Below are positions 25,238-33,650 of a stretch of 52,972 bases of DNA, piece by piece. Made by a program: the position numbers and the translations under genes. Source of the DNA: Archaeoglobus sp. (GTDB lineage: Archaea; Halobacteriota; Archaeoglobi; Archaeoglobales; Archaeoglobaceae); assembly GCA_017656505.1 (NCBI GenBank), contig JACDNU010000013.1, positions 1-52,972 of the forward strand, in the 5' to 3' direction. How positions within the stretch are numbered: the stretch's first letter is position 1; every line of letters begins with the position of its first letter. The notes beneath the pieces are model-generated. The model was not told where the DNA came from and searched no databases. It saw only the letters and a list, made by a program, of their open reading frames with translations.

Positions 25238-26098
25238 TCAAATCAAACCAGCTCTTTGAAGGAGCAGCAAATCTTCGGTTTCGAGCTTCTCCCCTTTCCT
25301 GAACATCTCGTAGACTTCCCTTGCCCTCTTCATTAGCTCCTCCTTTTCTCTGTCAACCTTGCTTTTCGCCTGCTTCGCCTTTAATGCTTTGATAACCTTA
25401 TCAAGGTCTTTCAGGTCTTTCCTAATCTTTATCGTCTCGTTATGGAGCTTGTCAGCCTCTTTCTTGCTGTTGATGAAGTTTTCGTGCATCTTGTCGGCTT
25501 CACTCCTCTTTTCATCGATTATCTTGAATGTTTTGGTCATTTCGGCATGATAACTGTCTGCCTTCTCAACGTATTCCAACATCTGCTGATGGAACTTTTT
25601 AGCCTGTTCTTTAAGCTCCCTTATCTTACTTATGAGCTTTCTAAACTCCTCATGCCTCTCTAACTGCTCTTTCCTCTCTTCAAGCTCTTTTTTGAGCTTT
25701 GCAATTCTCTCCACAAGAGCTCTCTCTTTATCTATTGTAAGAACAGCGGTTTGCTGTTTAAATTCAAGCTTTCTTATCTCTTTCTCAATCTCCCCTAACG
25801 GCCTTCCTCCCTTATCTAGAGTCCTTCTCAGCTTATCAAGATCTCTATAAAGCTTGTCAATTTCTCTGTGCACAGCATTTCTTTTCGCCTTCATCTCTTT
25901 CGCTTTCTGGTTGTATTCGTCCCTTTTCTCCTTGATCTCTTTGACTTTCGCTAGAAGTTCTTTAAATTGAGCGTTTAGCTCATCTCTCTTGTCTGCATAC
26001 TCTCTTGCGGCTCTGTTAAGGCTATCACGTTTCTTTGCAAGTTCCTGAAGTTCATTTTCAAGCTGCTCTTTTCTTTCGATCAGTTTTTCCAGCATCAT
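25238..26098 (-). CDS. Archaeal coiled-coil protein (COG1340-like)
   Basis: The 286-residue protein is almost entirely Lys/Glu/Leu/Arg-rich heptad sequence, with only the last about 25 residues (VYEMFRKGEKLETEDLLLLQ) predicted to be non-coiled. The ending and overall pattern match the conserved archaeal coiled-coil family often placed in COG1340. No catalytic domain is present, so annotations of homologues as phosphatases should be distrusted. The role is unknown; a scaffold or nucleic-acid-associated function is possible. Confidence 0.85.
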   Translation of the reverse strand: MMLEKLIERKEQLENELQELAKKRDSLNRAAREYADKRDELNAQFKELLAKVKEIKEKRDEYNQKAKEMKAKRNAVHREIDKLYRDLDKLRRTLDKGGRPLGEIEKEIRKLEFKQQTAVLTIDKERALVERIAKLKKELEERKEQLERHEEFRKLISKIRELKEQAKKFHQQMLEYVEKADSYHAEMTKTFKIIDEKRSEADKMHENFINSKKEADKLHNETIKIRKDLKDLDKVIKALKAKQAKSKVDREKEELMKRAREVYEMFRKGEKLETEDLLLLQRAGLI

Positions 26099-26307
26099 GT
26101 TCTCACAACAGGCCGTTGTTCGATAGATTCAGGCGGGGTTTTTTAAGTTTTTCAATTTTGTCATCAACGTTTGAATTTTATTTCCCCATGTGCTTCTATC
26201 TGCGGAGATTTAAAGTTTTTCTTAGGGTGGAGCGGGATGGGTGGTGCATTTTAAATATTTTTCTAATTTGTCTTGGTAATTTGGAGAGAAAGCTACCCTC
26301 CCAAACG
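26099..26307. other. Intergenic gap, no gene seen
   Basis: The 209 bases between the coiled-coil gene and glyA hold no open frame with support on either strand. T-rich tracts near 26140-26150 and 26245-26265 could serve as terminator for glyA or as promoter for the coiled-coil gene. Confidence 0.4.
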
Positions 26308-27570
26308 TTACTCTTCCCAAACGTATGCCTCCTCCTCCTCAAAGGTATACTTTATTGTATTGAACTTTCGTTTCAGCTCTATGACCCGCTGCTTCAGGCT
26401 TTCACCCTCACCTTTGACAATCCTAGCATGAATAATCTCGGCAATCTCCTCCATTTCGCCCTCCTTCATCCCCAAGCGGGTAACCTCTTGAACCCCTATT
26501 CTTATCCCCGAAGGATCGGATGAGCTTGAAACATCATCCCACGGCATGAGGTTTTTGTTCAGAACAACATTTATTCCTTCAAGCGATTTCGCAACCCTTG
26601 CCCCTCCACCGAATTCTCTGACATCCACCGCTACCTGATGCGAGGAAGTGAATCCCTTACTCTCTCCCACAACCTTAAAACCAAGTTCGTAAAGCTTTTC
26701 CGCCAGCTTTCTAGCATTTTTCACAACTTGCGATGCGTAAGCTTTCCCAAATTCGAGCATTTCAGCGAGCGACACCACTAAAGCAGCTAAAGTATTGAGG
26801 TGGTGATTACTAACTACTCCCGGAAAAACGGCTCTATCAATTTCATCTGCAAGTTCCTTCTTTGATAGAATTATCGCCCTTTGTGGCCCGAAAAATGTTT
26901 TGTGGGTAGAAGCTGTCACGACATCCGCTCCCTCCCTCAAAGGATCTTGGAATTCTCCTCCTGCAATTAGCCCGAGCACGTGACTTCCGTCGTAGAGAAC
27001 TTTCGCATCAATCTCCGCAGCAACTTCGGCCAACTCCTTAACTGGTTGGGGGAAGAGGATTAAGCTCGATCCAAGAACGAAAACTCTTGGTTTTAGCTTT
27101 AGAGCGATCTTCCTAGTCTCATCAACATCAATTTCCATCTCTTCGCTGTTGAAGGGATAGTACTCAACCTTCAAGCCCCTGATTCCCGCGGCGGAAAATC
27201 TATCGTGCGAGATGTGGCCACCGCAAGGCACTGAGAGGGCCATGATGGTATCGAAGGGCTTTGTCAGGGCGAAGAAAGCGGCAATGTTGGCTACAACACC
27301 ACTTATCGGCTGTACGTTCGCGTGTTCAGCTTTGAAGAGCTTTTTTGTTAGGTCGATGGCGAGCTGCTCTATCTCGTCGATCGCATCACAGCCTTGGTAA
27401 AAACGCTCTCCAACTTTTCCTTCTGCGTATCTGTGCCCAAGATCGCTTAGATAGTATTTTCTCGTCATAGAGCACGTTAGATTCTCGCTCGCAATCAGTG
27501 GCAAGGAATTTTTGTAAAAATCGTTGTGTCGCTTCACTGCAGCCTCTAGTTTTTGCAGTAGCGAACCCAT
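26308..27570 (-). CDS. glyA: Serine hydroxymethyltransferase
   Basis: This PLP enzyme interconverts serine and glycine, passing the C1 unit to a pterin (probably tetrahydromethanopterin in this lineage). The 420-residue sequence has LPLIASENLTCS (about residues 24-35), YAEGKVGERFYQGCDAIDEIE, and the PLP lysine motif TASTHKTFFGPQ (Lys about 223). The C-terminal arginine for the substrate carboxylate is in PSGIRIGVQEVTRLGM. It sits apart from other genes, with an upstream promoter shared with the Mth938-like gene terminator region. Confidence 0.95.
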   Translation of the reverse strand: MGSLLQKLEAAVKRHNDFYKNSLPLIASENLTCSMTRKYYLSDLGHRYAEGKVGERFYQGCDAIDEIEQLAIDLTKKLFKAEHANVQPISGVVANIAAFFALTKPFDTIMALSVPCGGHISHDRFSAAGIRGLKVEYYPFNSEEMEIDVDETRKIALKLKPRVFVLGSSLILFPQPVKELAEVAAEIDAKVLYDGSHVLGLIAGGEFQDPLREGADVVTASTHKTFFGPQRAIILSKKELADEIDRAVFPGVVSNHHLNTLAALVVSLAEMLEFGKAYASQVVKNARKLAEKLYELGFKVVGESKGFTSSHQVAVDVREFGGGARVAKSLEGINVVLNKNLMPWDDVSSSSDPSGIRIGVQEVTRLGMKEGEMEEIAEIIHARIVKGEGESLKQRVIELKRKFNTIKYTFEEEEAYVWEE

Positions 27571-27632
27571 GAGAGATTGGGGTAAGGAGGATTATATAAG
27601 ATTTTGGAATGGGTTTGGGAAAATTTTGAACC

Positions 27633-27980
27633 TTAACAGGTTAGATGTATCGCAAGCACAACCCTCTTTCCCTCTTTTGAAAGCTCGTTAAACCTCTTAA
27701 CAGCCTCACTTGATTTTAATTTCTCAACTCTGGCTCCTTTACTTTTGAAAAGATCCTCAACATCCTTTTCCACTTTAACTACTCCATAGTATCCGGTTCC
27801 GAAGATAACAATCTCTGGAGAGTAGTCGAGGATCTCCTTTATGTCTTCTTTGCTCACTCGATGACCCTCTTTTCTCCACCAGCTTGAATTTAGAATATTG
27901 TCTGTAGCGAGTATTATGTCTGAGGTAAACTTCCTGCCATCTACGATAATCCTCCCGAACTCGTAGCCATTTACCAGCAT
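27633..27980 (-). CDS. Mth938/AAMDC-like protein (DUF498)
   Basis: The protein shows the family's start YEFGRIIVDGRKFTSDIIL, the WWRKEGHRVSKEDI loop and PEIVIFGTGYYG. The family includes eukaryotic AAMDC and the complex I assembly factor NDUFAF3; its archaeal function is unknown. ATG 27980 gives 115 residues, the normal length. The frame stays open to TTG 28070, but those 30 residues are Asn/Lys-rich and unlike the family. A TATA-like AAAAATAAAT lies about 30 bases before the ATG, suggesting a leaderless message. It diverges from mre11. Confidence 0.8.
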   Translation of the reverse strand: MLVNGYEFGRIIVDGRKFTSDIILATDNILNSSWWRKEGHRVSKEDIKEILDYSPEIVIFGTGYYGVVKVEKDVEDLFKSKGARVEKLKSSEAVKRFNELSKEGKRVVLAIHLTC

Positions 27981-28103
27981 TGTAGTAAACTCGGCATTCT
28001 GATTTATTTTTGTTGTGGCTTTGTTGTTATGGTTCAGCTTGTCATACTTTAAAACTTTCACTCCAGACAAAACTAAAATATGGTTTAGCTCCTACTACTC
28101 ATC

Positions 28104-29510
28104 GTGGTAAAGTTCGTTCACATGGCAGATATTCACTTGGGTAACAAGCAGTATGGGAGCGAAGAAAGGCAGATGGACTTCGCTCAGGCCTTTCTGAATG
28201 CAATAAAGTTTGCTGTGAAGGAAAAGGTTGATTTCATCCTCATAGCCGGAGACCTCTTTCACAAAAAATCCGAAATGGATCCCGTAACCCTTCTGCAGGC
28301 GAGCAAGGTTCTTGAAATTCCAAAAAAAGAGGGAATCCCTGTTATCGGTGTGGAAGGAAATCACGACTCAACTTATTTCAGAGAAAGCTATTCTTGGATG
28401 GATTATCTTGCCGTAAACGGCTTGCTGATTAACCTCAAACCCTCCTTCGATGACGGAAAGCTCAAGCTTGAAGAGTGGGATGGGAAGGGCGGAGCCTACT
28501 ACGACATCGATGGCACCAGAATTTACGGGATGAAGTATTACGGCTCAATTTCCGAACGAATCTTGGAGGAGTACTTTGCGAAGCTTAAGCCAGGAAAAAA
28601 AACGATATTCATGGCCCATATAGGTGTGGAGGGATACGTTAAAAACATGTACGGCTGCATTTCCTCCTCCAAGCTACATAAGCTTGGAAGAAAGGTGGAC
28701 TACATCGCCCTCGGCCATGTTCATAAATCTTTTGTTGAGAAAAACCTCGTTTTCAATCCTGGAAGCCTTGAAGCATGCGATATATCAGAAACAGCATATG
28801 AGAGGGGGGTTTTTCTGGTTGAAATGGGGAGCGAGGTGGAAGCATCTCTGAGATTCGATTTCCATGAACCGAGGGAATTCGTTATCCTGAAAGCGAGGAT
28901 CAAGAAGAAAGAAGATCTGGAAAAACAGCTCACCATTGATAGGCCCCTAAAGAACAGACCTGTGGTTGATCTAACGCTCGATGTTGATAAGAGTTTGAAG
29001 AACAGCTTGAATGAGGAGGAGATTAAGGAGCTTGTGTCAAAGCATCTTAATCCTTTGCTCGTGAGAGTTCACTGGAGTGTTAGAGATCATTTCAGGCCGA
29101 GCATGCTCGATTTAACAACAAAGGAGAGCATTGAGAAGAGCGTAATCGAGCAGTTACTCGAAAATTACAGGTATGGAAAAATAGCTCAGGAAGTTTTAAG
29201 GCTGAAGAATCTTTTCTCAGGCTCTTTCGATCTGGAAGAAGTCGATAAGCTCGTTGAAGATATCTTGGCTATGCCTGCTGAAATGTCTGCTGAAGCACAT
29301 ACTGGAATTCATACTGAAGTTCAGATAGCTAAGCCGGAAATCGAAACGGGACAGGCAACCAGAGAGAATTTAATCGTTAATGAAAGTAAAGCCTTTGAAA
29401 GGGCAAAAACGGAAAGAATCGTTAAGGAGGAGGAAGAAGAGGGAGAGGAGTGGGACTGGAGGAAGGCATGTGATACGGGAAGTCGTGTTAGAAAACATAA
29501 AAAGCTATGA
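28104..29510 (+). CDS. mre11: DNA double-strand break repair nuclease Mre11
   Basis: Mre11 is the manganese-dependent nuclease of the Mre11-Rad50 complex. The 468-residue protein has the phosphoesterase motifs in order: FVHMADIHLG, ILIAGDLFH, VEGNHDS, MAHIGVEG and ALGHVHK. The C-terminal third contains the Rad50-binding region and a Glu-rich tail (EEEEEGEEW). It starts at GTG 28104. The last 41 bases overlap rad50, so the complex subunits are translated together. It begins the mre11-rad50-nurA-unknown-herA operon. Confidence 0.96.
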   Translation: MVKFVHMADIHLGNKQYGSEERQMDFAQAFLNAIKFAVKEKVDFILIAGDLFHKKSEMDPVTLLQASKVLEIPKKEGIPVIGVEGNHDSTYFRESYSWMDYLAVNGLLINLKPSFDDGKLKLEEWDGKGGAYYDIDGTRIYGMKYYGSISERILEEYFAKLKPGKKTIFMAHIGVEGYVKNMYGCISSSKLHKLGRKVDYIALGHVHKSFVEKNLVFNPGSLEACDISETAYERGVFLVEMGSEVEASLRFDFHEPREFVILKARIKKKEDLEKQLTIDRPLKNRPVVDLTLDVDKSLKNSLNEEEIKELVSKHLNPLLVRVHWSVRDHFRPSMLDLTTKESIEKSVIEQLLENYRYGKIAQEVLRLKNLFSGSFDLEEVDKLVEDILAMPAEMSAEAHTGIHTEVQIAKPEIETGQATRENLIVNESKAFERAKTERIVKEEEEEGEEWDWRKACDTGSRVRKHKKL

Positions 29511-32124
29511 ATTTGAGAAGTTCAGCTTTACAGAGGGATTAAACGCGATTATAGGCGAGAACGGAGCAGGAAAGACGACGATACTTGAAGCGATAGGTTT
29601 CACCCTCTTTGATTCGCTGCCATACAAGATTTCAGATTTCCTGAGGAGAGGGGCGAAGAAGGGATCGATCAGAATCTCTTTCATCTCCTCGGATGGAAGG
29701 GAATACATCGTAACGAGAAGTATAACCGAAACTGGAACTTCGGACTTCTTTCTGACGGATAAAGAAGTTGGGAGGGTTGCGGAGGGAAAAGAAGTCCTAC
29801 AGTGGGTTAGAAAGGCCTTCAGGATCGAAGGAGATCAGAAGGTTTTCTTTGAGAATGCCATAGGCGTTCTGCAAGGTAAGATGACCGCTCAGTTTCTTGA
29901 GCCGCCGAGTGTGAGAGATCGAATTTTCTCTCCGATTATAGGAATCGAGAGTTACAAAAGGGCTTACGAAAAGAGTAGAGAATACGAGAACTTCGTTTCG
30001 GAAAAGCTCAATGAGATTGAAAAACTCATATTCGGTCTCGAAAGGGAACTTGAGCTGAAGGAGGAGATTGATCAGGAGTTGAAAGCTCTTCAGGAGAAAA
30101 AGGGAAAACTCCTCAAAGAATTGGAAGAGGCAAGAAAAGAACTCTCGGATAAAAATCGAAAGCTTGAAGGTTTTGAAAACCTCAAAAGGGAGATTGAGTC
30201 TCTCTCCAGCAAAATTTCGGAAATCGGGGAGAGAATTACTTTCTACAGGAAAAATCTCTCAGAAACAGCAGAAAAACTGAAAAAAATTGGGGAGGTTGAA
30301 GCTAAACTGAAAGAAATCGAGGAAAAATACGGGAGATATATTGAAATCGAGTCAAAAGTTAAAGAACTCGAGGAAGAGGAGAGGGAGCTGTCTGCAAAGA
30401 TTGACATCTTGAACAAGAAAGAGAGGGAGCTTCAAAGTCTCGAAAGCAGCTTGAAATCCCTTCTCAAGGACATTTCAGAAATATCGGAGAAGGAAGGAGA
30501 ACTCAAGGATCTTGAAACGAAGGCTGAGAGGGAAAAGAAATTAGCCGAAAAAATCCAGGAGCTTGAGCTGAGTGAGGTTGAACTCAAGCAGCTTTCAGCA
30601 AGAAAAGAGAGCGTTGAAAGGGAAATCTCAAAATTAAGCTTAAAAGTTAAAGAGTTGAAAGCCAAAAAGGAAAAACTCCTCAAAGCGGTAAAGAGTCTGG
30701 AAAAGCTGAAAGGGCTCGAGGATAAACGGGAAGAACTCATAAAGAAGAAAGCCGAGTTTTTGGCGGAAAGGGAGAGATTAAAAGATGAGTTTGGATACCT
30801 GAAAGAAAATTTGTGCCCTATCCTTAAGGAAGAATGCAGCAGAATTACTGGAAAGCGGGAAGAGGTGGAGAAAAAACTCGTCTCGGTTGAAAGGAATGTT
30901 GCAGAAATCGAAAAAAAGCTTAAAAAGCTGGATAGCCTTTACGACACAAAAAGAAAGCTTGAAAGCGCTGCTCAAAGGCTATCCGGAGAGGTTAAGAGCT
31001 TAGAGGAACTGCGAAAAGAGATGGAAACGAAAGAAAAGGAAGTGCGGAAAATCACATCAAAACTCGAAAGCCTCGAAGGTGTTTTGCAGAATAAGGAACA
31101 AATTTTTGAAGAGTTCAGCTCAATCAAAGGAAGTATCGAAAAACTGGCAGCCTTAAAGGCGCTTTTAGCTGAGAAAGAGAGGAAAGAAGAGGAGTTAAAG
31201 CAAGTCAAATCGAAGATTGAAGGGCTAAGGGATGAAGTTGAAAAACTTCTGCCGGAGAGGGAGAGGTACGAGAAAGTAAAAGAAAGGATTCTGGATCTCA
31301 AAACGGAGAAAGATAAGCTTAAAGAATTCTATGAGGAGTATTTAACAGGAAAGGCTTTGATAAAGGAGAAAGATAAGGTTTTAGGGGAAATGAAAGAATT
31401 GGAGTCTAAAATAAACGCATTGCAAGATGAACTTGAAGTTTCTGAAAAAGACCTTCTCGCCAAAAAATCCAAGTTCGATGAAAAGGAGTTCGAGGAGCTA
31501 AGGGATGAAGTAATCAGATTAACAACCCTTATTGGAAACCTCGAGGGACAGATCGGAACGATGGAAAGAACGATTTCTGAAAGGAAAGAGAAACTTGAGA
31601 GGCTGAAGGAGAAAGAATCGGAGTATAAGGATAAGATGAAGGAAAGGGAGAATCTGAAAAAGAAGCTGGATTTCATCCGCGACCTGAGAGACATGTTCAA
31701 ACTTGCAATCCCCGAGATAACCAAGGCTTATGTTGAATCGGTATCCATCGAGGCGAACAGAATATTCTGCGAGATAATGGGTGACTACAACTGGGAACTG
31801 GAATGGACGGAAGACTACGGAATAAGAACGAAGTACAGGGGGAGAGAAATTGAATTCGCCCAGATGAGCGGTGGAGAGCAGATGTGCGCTGCAATAGCAG
31901 TCAGGCTGGCTTTGTTGAATATTCTTTCCGATGTTGGAATAGCGTTCTTCGATGAGCCAACGCAGAATATGGACGAGGTGAGAAGAAGAAACTTGGCAAC
32001 CCAGCTATCGAAAATAGATGGTTTTAAGCAAATTTTCGTCATAAGTCACGATGACACCTTTGAGGAAATGGTTGAGAATGCGATAAAGGTTACGAAGGAG
32101 AATGGGGTTTCGAGGGCAAATTAA
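29470..32124 (+). CDS. rad50: DNA double-strand break repair ATPase Rad50
   Basis: GTG 29470, preceded by GGAGGAAGG inside mre11, gives 884 residues starting IREVVLENIKSYE. Walker A GENGAGKTT (about residues 33-41), a long coiled coil of about 600 residues, the ABC signature MSGGEQMCAA (about 798) and Walker B IAFFDEPTQ (about 825) are present. The hook apex lies in the exact middle (about residue 447) but reads CPILKEECSR, so a C-x6-C pair replaces the usual zinc-hook CxxC. The longer frame back to 29380 is mre11 overlap. Confidence 0.95.
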   Translation: MIREVVLENIKSYEFEKFSFTEGLNAIIGENGAGKTTILEAIGFTLFDSLPYKISDFLRRGAKKGSIRISFISSDGREYIVTRSITETGTSDFFLTDKEVGRVAEGKEVLQWVRKAFRIEGDQKVFFENAIGVLQGKMTAQFLEPPSVRDRIFSPIIGIESYKRAYEKSREYENFVSEKLNEIEKLIFGLERELELKEEIDQELKALQEKKGKLLKELEEARKELSDKNRKLEGFENLKREIESLSSKISEIGERITFYRKNLSETAEKLKKIGEVEAKLKEIEEKYGRYIEIESKVKELEEEERELSAKIDILNKKERELQSLESSLKSLLKDISEISEKEGELKDLETKAEREKKLAEKIQELELSEVELKQLSARKESVEREISKLSLKVKELKAKKEKLLKAVKSLEKLKGLEDKREELIKKKAEFLAERERLKDEFGYLKENLCPILKEECSRITGKREEVEKKLVSVERNVAEIEKKLKKLDSLYDTKRKLESAAQRLSGEVKSLEELRKEMETKEKEVRKITSKLESLEGVLQNKEQIFEEFSSIKGSIEKLAALKALLAEKERKEEELKQVKSKIEGLRDEVEKLLPERERYEKVKERILDLKTEKDKLKEFYEEYLTGKALIKEKDKVLGEMKELESKINALQDELEVSEKDLLAKKSKFDEKEFEELRDEVIRLTTLIGNLEGQIGTMERTISERKEKLERLKEKESEYKDKMKERENLKKKLDFIRDLRDMFKLAIPEITKAYVESVSIEANRIFCEIMGDYNWELEWTEDYGIRTKYRGREIEFAQMSGGEQMCAAIAVRLALLNILSDVGIAFFDEPTQNMDEVRRRNLATQLSKIDGFKQIFVISHDDTFEEMVENAIKVTKENGVSRAN

Positions 32125-32134
32125 GGGTGGGAAC

Positions 32135-33094
32135 ATGGGTGACATAGGCAATGGTGGCATCTCAGATACAGAAAGCTTCAAGGGAAAGGTCTTTGAATCG
32201 AGGGTATTCGATTCGATACCCATCCTGCTTCGCTTCGTCGGAAGCTTGAAACCTCAACCACTGGAGGTTGAGAAGAGGGCAATTGAAGTCGGAGCAAAAA
32301 AACACTGGCACCTCAACATCTTAAATGGTAAAAGGATCGTGGGGGTTGATGGAAGCCAGTTAAGGCATTTGAGGGAATTCGGAATCCCATTCGGTGCGGT
32401 ACAGGTTGCTAAGTTCAACGTTGTTCACGGGGAGAGAGATTATAGCGTTGCCTTCAAATCGAAATGGGTTGGGCTTGAAAGCAATCTCGATTTGGAGAGG
32501 TTCAATCTCGAGCTTGAAGCGCTTTTTGAGGAGATGGGGGGTGAGAGCTACCTTTTCTACGATGGTAGCTTCGTACTTTCCTTCGTTTCCCAGCTTAGAA
32601 GGGATTTAAGGGAAAAATACATCGATGCAATAAACCTTTTACTTAAAAAAAGCAAGGAAACATCTACACCGCTTTTCGGTTTTGTCGAGAAGAGCTACGC
32701 GAGGGATATAGCGAGGGATATAGCCGAAGTTTACTACGACGCTCTTGCTCTTACAGAAACTCTGAAACCTCTCGAATATACCGAGCCAAGAATTTGCGAA
32801 AGGGAGGTGGCAAAGGCGTACAAGGAAAAGGTTTGCTTCTCGTATCTTTCGTTGAACAGATTTTCTCCTGTAAGGGTTGAGTATCCCGAGTGGATGGTTG
32901 ATAGAATAGATGAGTTCATGAAGGTTGTTGCCGCTGAATGCATGGTGGGAAGCACGAAAAATTATCCGTACGTTCTCGAAAGGGCTCATAGGTATGCGGT
33001 AATAAGGGAGGCTGAGAGGGAAGCTATCGGCAGAATCTTCTCGAAGATAAGCGGAAGTACTGGATCTCTCAAATGGATCTCAAAGCGTATATGA
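32135..33094 (+). CDS. nurA: NurA 5'-3' nuclease
   Basis: NurA resects 5' ends together with the HerA translocase and Mre11-Rad50. From ATG 32135, preceded by GGGTGGG, it has 319 residues. The RNase H-like active-site start is RIVGVDGSQLRHL (about residues 67-79), with a second acidic strand LFYDGSFVLS (about 140-149). Further acidic sites are towards the C-terminus. It begins 10 bases after the rad50 stop. The frame upstream to 32102 is within rad50. Confidence 0.93.
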   Translation: MGDIGNGGISDTESFKGKVFESRVFDSIPILLRFVGSLKPQPLEVEKRAIEVGAKKHWHLNILNGKRIVGVDGSQLRHLREFGIPFGAVQVAKFNVVHGERDYSVAFKSKWVGLESNLDLERFNLELEALFEEMGGESYLFYDGSFVLSFVSQLRRDLREKYIDAINLLLKKSKETSTPLFGFVEKSYARDIARDIAEVYYDALALTETLKPLEYTEPRICEREVAKAYKEKVCFSYLSLNRFSPVRVEYPEWMVDRIDEFMKVVAAECMVGSTKNYPYVLERAHRYAVIREAEREAIGRIFSKISGSTGSLKWISKRI

Positions 33095-33175
33095 TGAGTT
33101 TGGAGCAAGCTTAGGTTTAAGTTTAGATTTAAGTTTAAAAGTAAGTTCAGAAAAGGTGGAACTTAAGGTGGAAAC

Positions 33176-33649
33176 ATGAAAATTCTAAGGCTGCTGAGCG
33201 ATGAGGAGTTTGAAGTTGAAGGAGATCTCCGCATAGGTGATGTTTTAAAAGCAGCGAACACCCTCGCCATAGTTATCTCCATATCTCACGACGAATCGGA
33301 AATCGGCAGATACCTTGGTATAGAAACGGAAAAGCTCGTGGATTTCTTACCCGATCTTTCTGAAGGCAGAAGAGTTGCGAGATGTTTCATTCTGCATTGC
33401 AACGAACATCCAAAGCCAGGCGAGGAGGTTGAGATCGCGGACGATGACGAGCTGAGAGGAATTCATCTCGCTTCAGGGGAATTTTCAGTGCCATATTTAG
33501 TTTCGATGATGAAAAAGTGCAGGGAAAGGCTTTGGGTTGTGAGAGACTACCTCGAAAGACTTGCAAATGCCATTCCCGAGGAAAAGGATGTAATTGGGAT
33601 TCTTAAGGCTGAGGTTGAGTATCGCATGCTTAAAGACATGGAGGTTTGA
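33176..33649 (+). CDS. Uncharacterised protein encoded between nurA and herA
   Basis: The 157-residue protein begins MKILRLLSDEEFEVEG, is acidic (many Asp/Glu), and has a helical C-terminal half (about residues 102-157, with RLWVVRDYLERLANAIPEEK). Three Cys occur (RCFILHC about residues 69-75; KKC about 114) but do not form a zinc motif. A strong AGGTGG site precedes the ATG. Its TGA ends one base before the ATG of herA, and 81 bases separate it from nurA. I do not recognise the family; the placement suggests an accessory factor of the HerA-NurA machine. Confidence 0.7.
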   Translation: MKILRLLSDEEFEVEGDLRIGDVLKAANTLAIVISISHDESEIGRYLGIETEKLVDFLPDLSEGRRVARCFILHCNEHPKPGEEVEIADDDELRGIHLASGEFSVPYLVSMMKKCRERLWVVRDYLERLANAIPEEKDVIGILKAEVEYRMLKDMEV

Positions 33650-33650
33650 T

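Noticed and set aside
25359-25850. Plus-strand frames within the coiled-coil gene
   Set aside because: They are Leu/Ser/Phe-rich shadows of a Lys/Glu-rich minus-strand coiled coil.
27981-28070. Longer N-terminus of the Mth938-like protein
   Set aside because: The extra residues are Asn/Lys-rich, begin at TTG and do not fit the family length; ATG 27980 is preferred.
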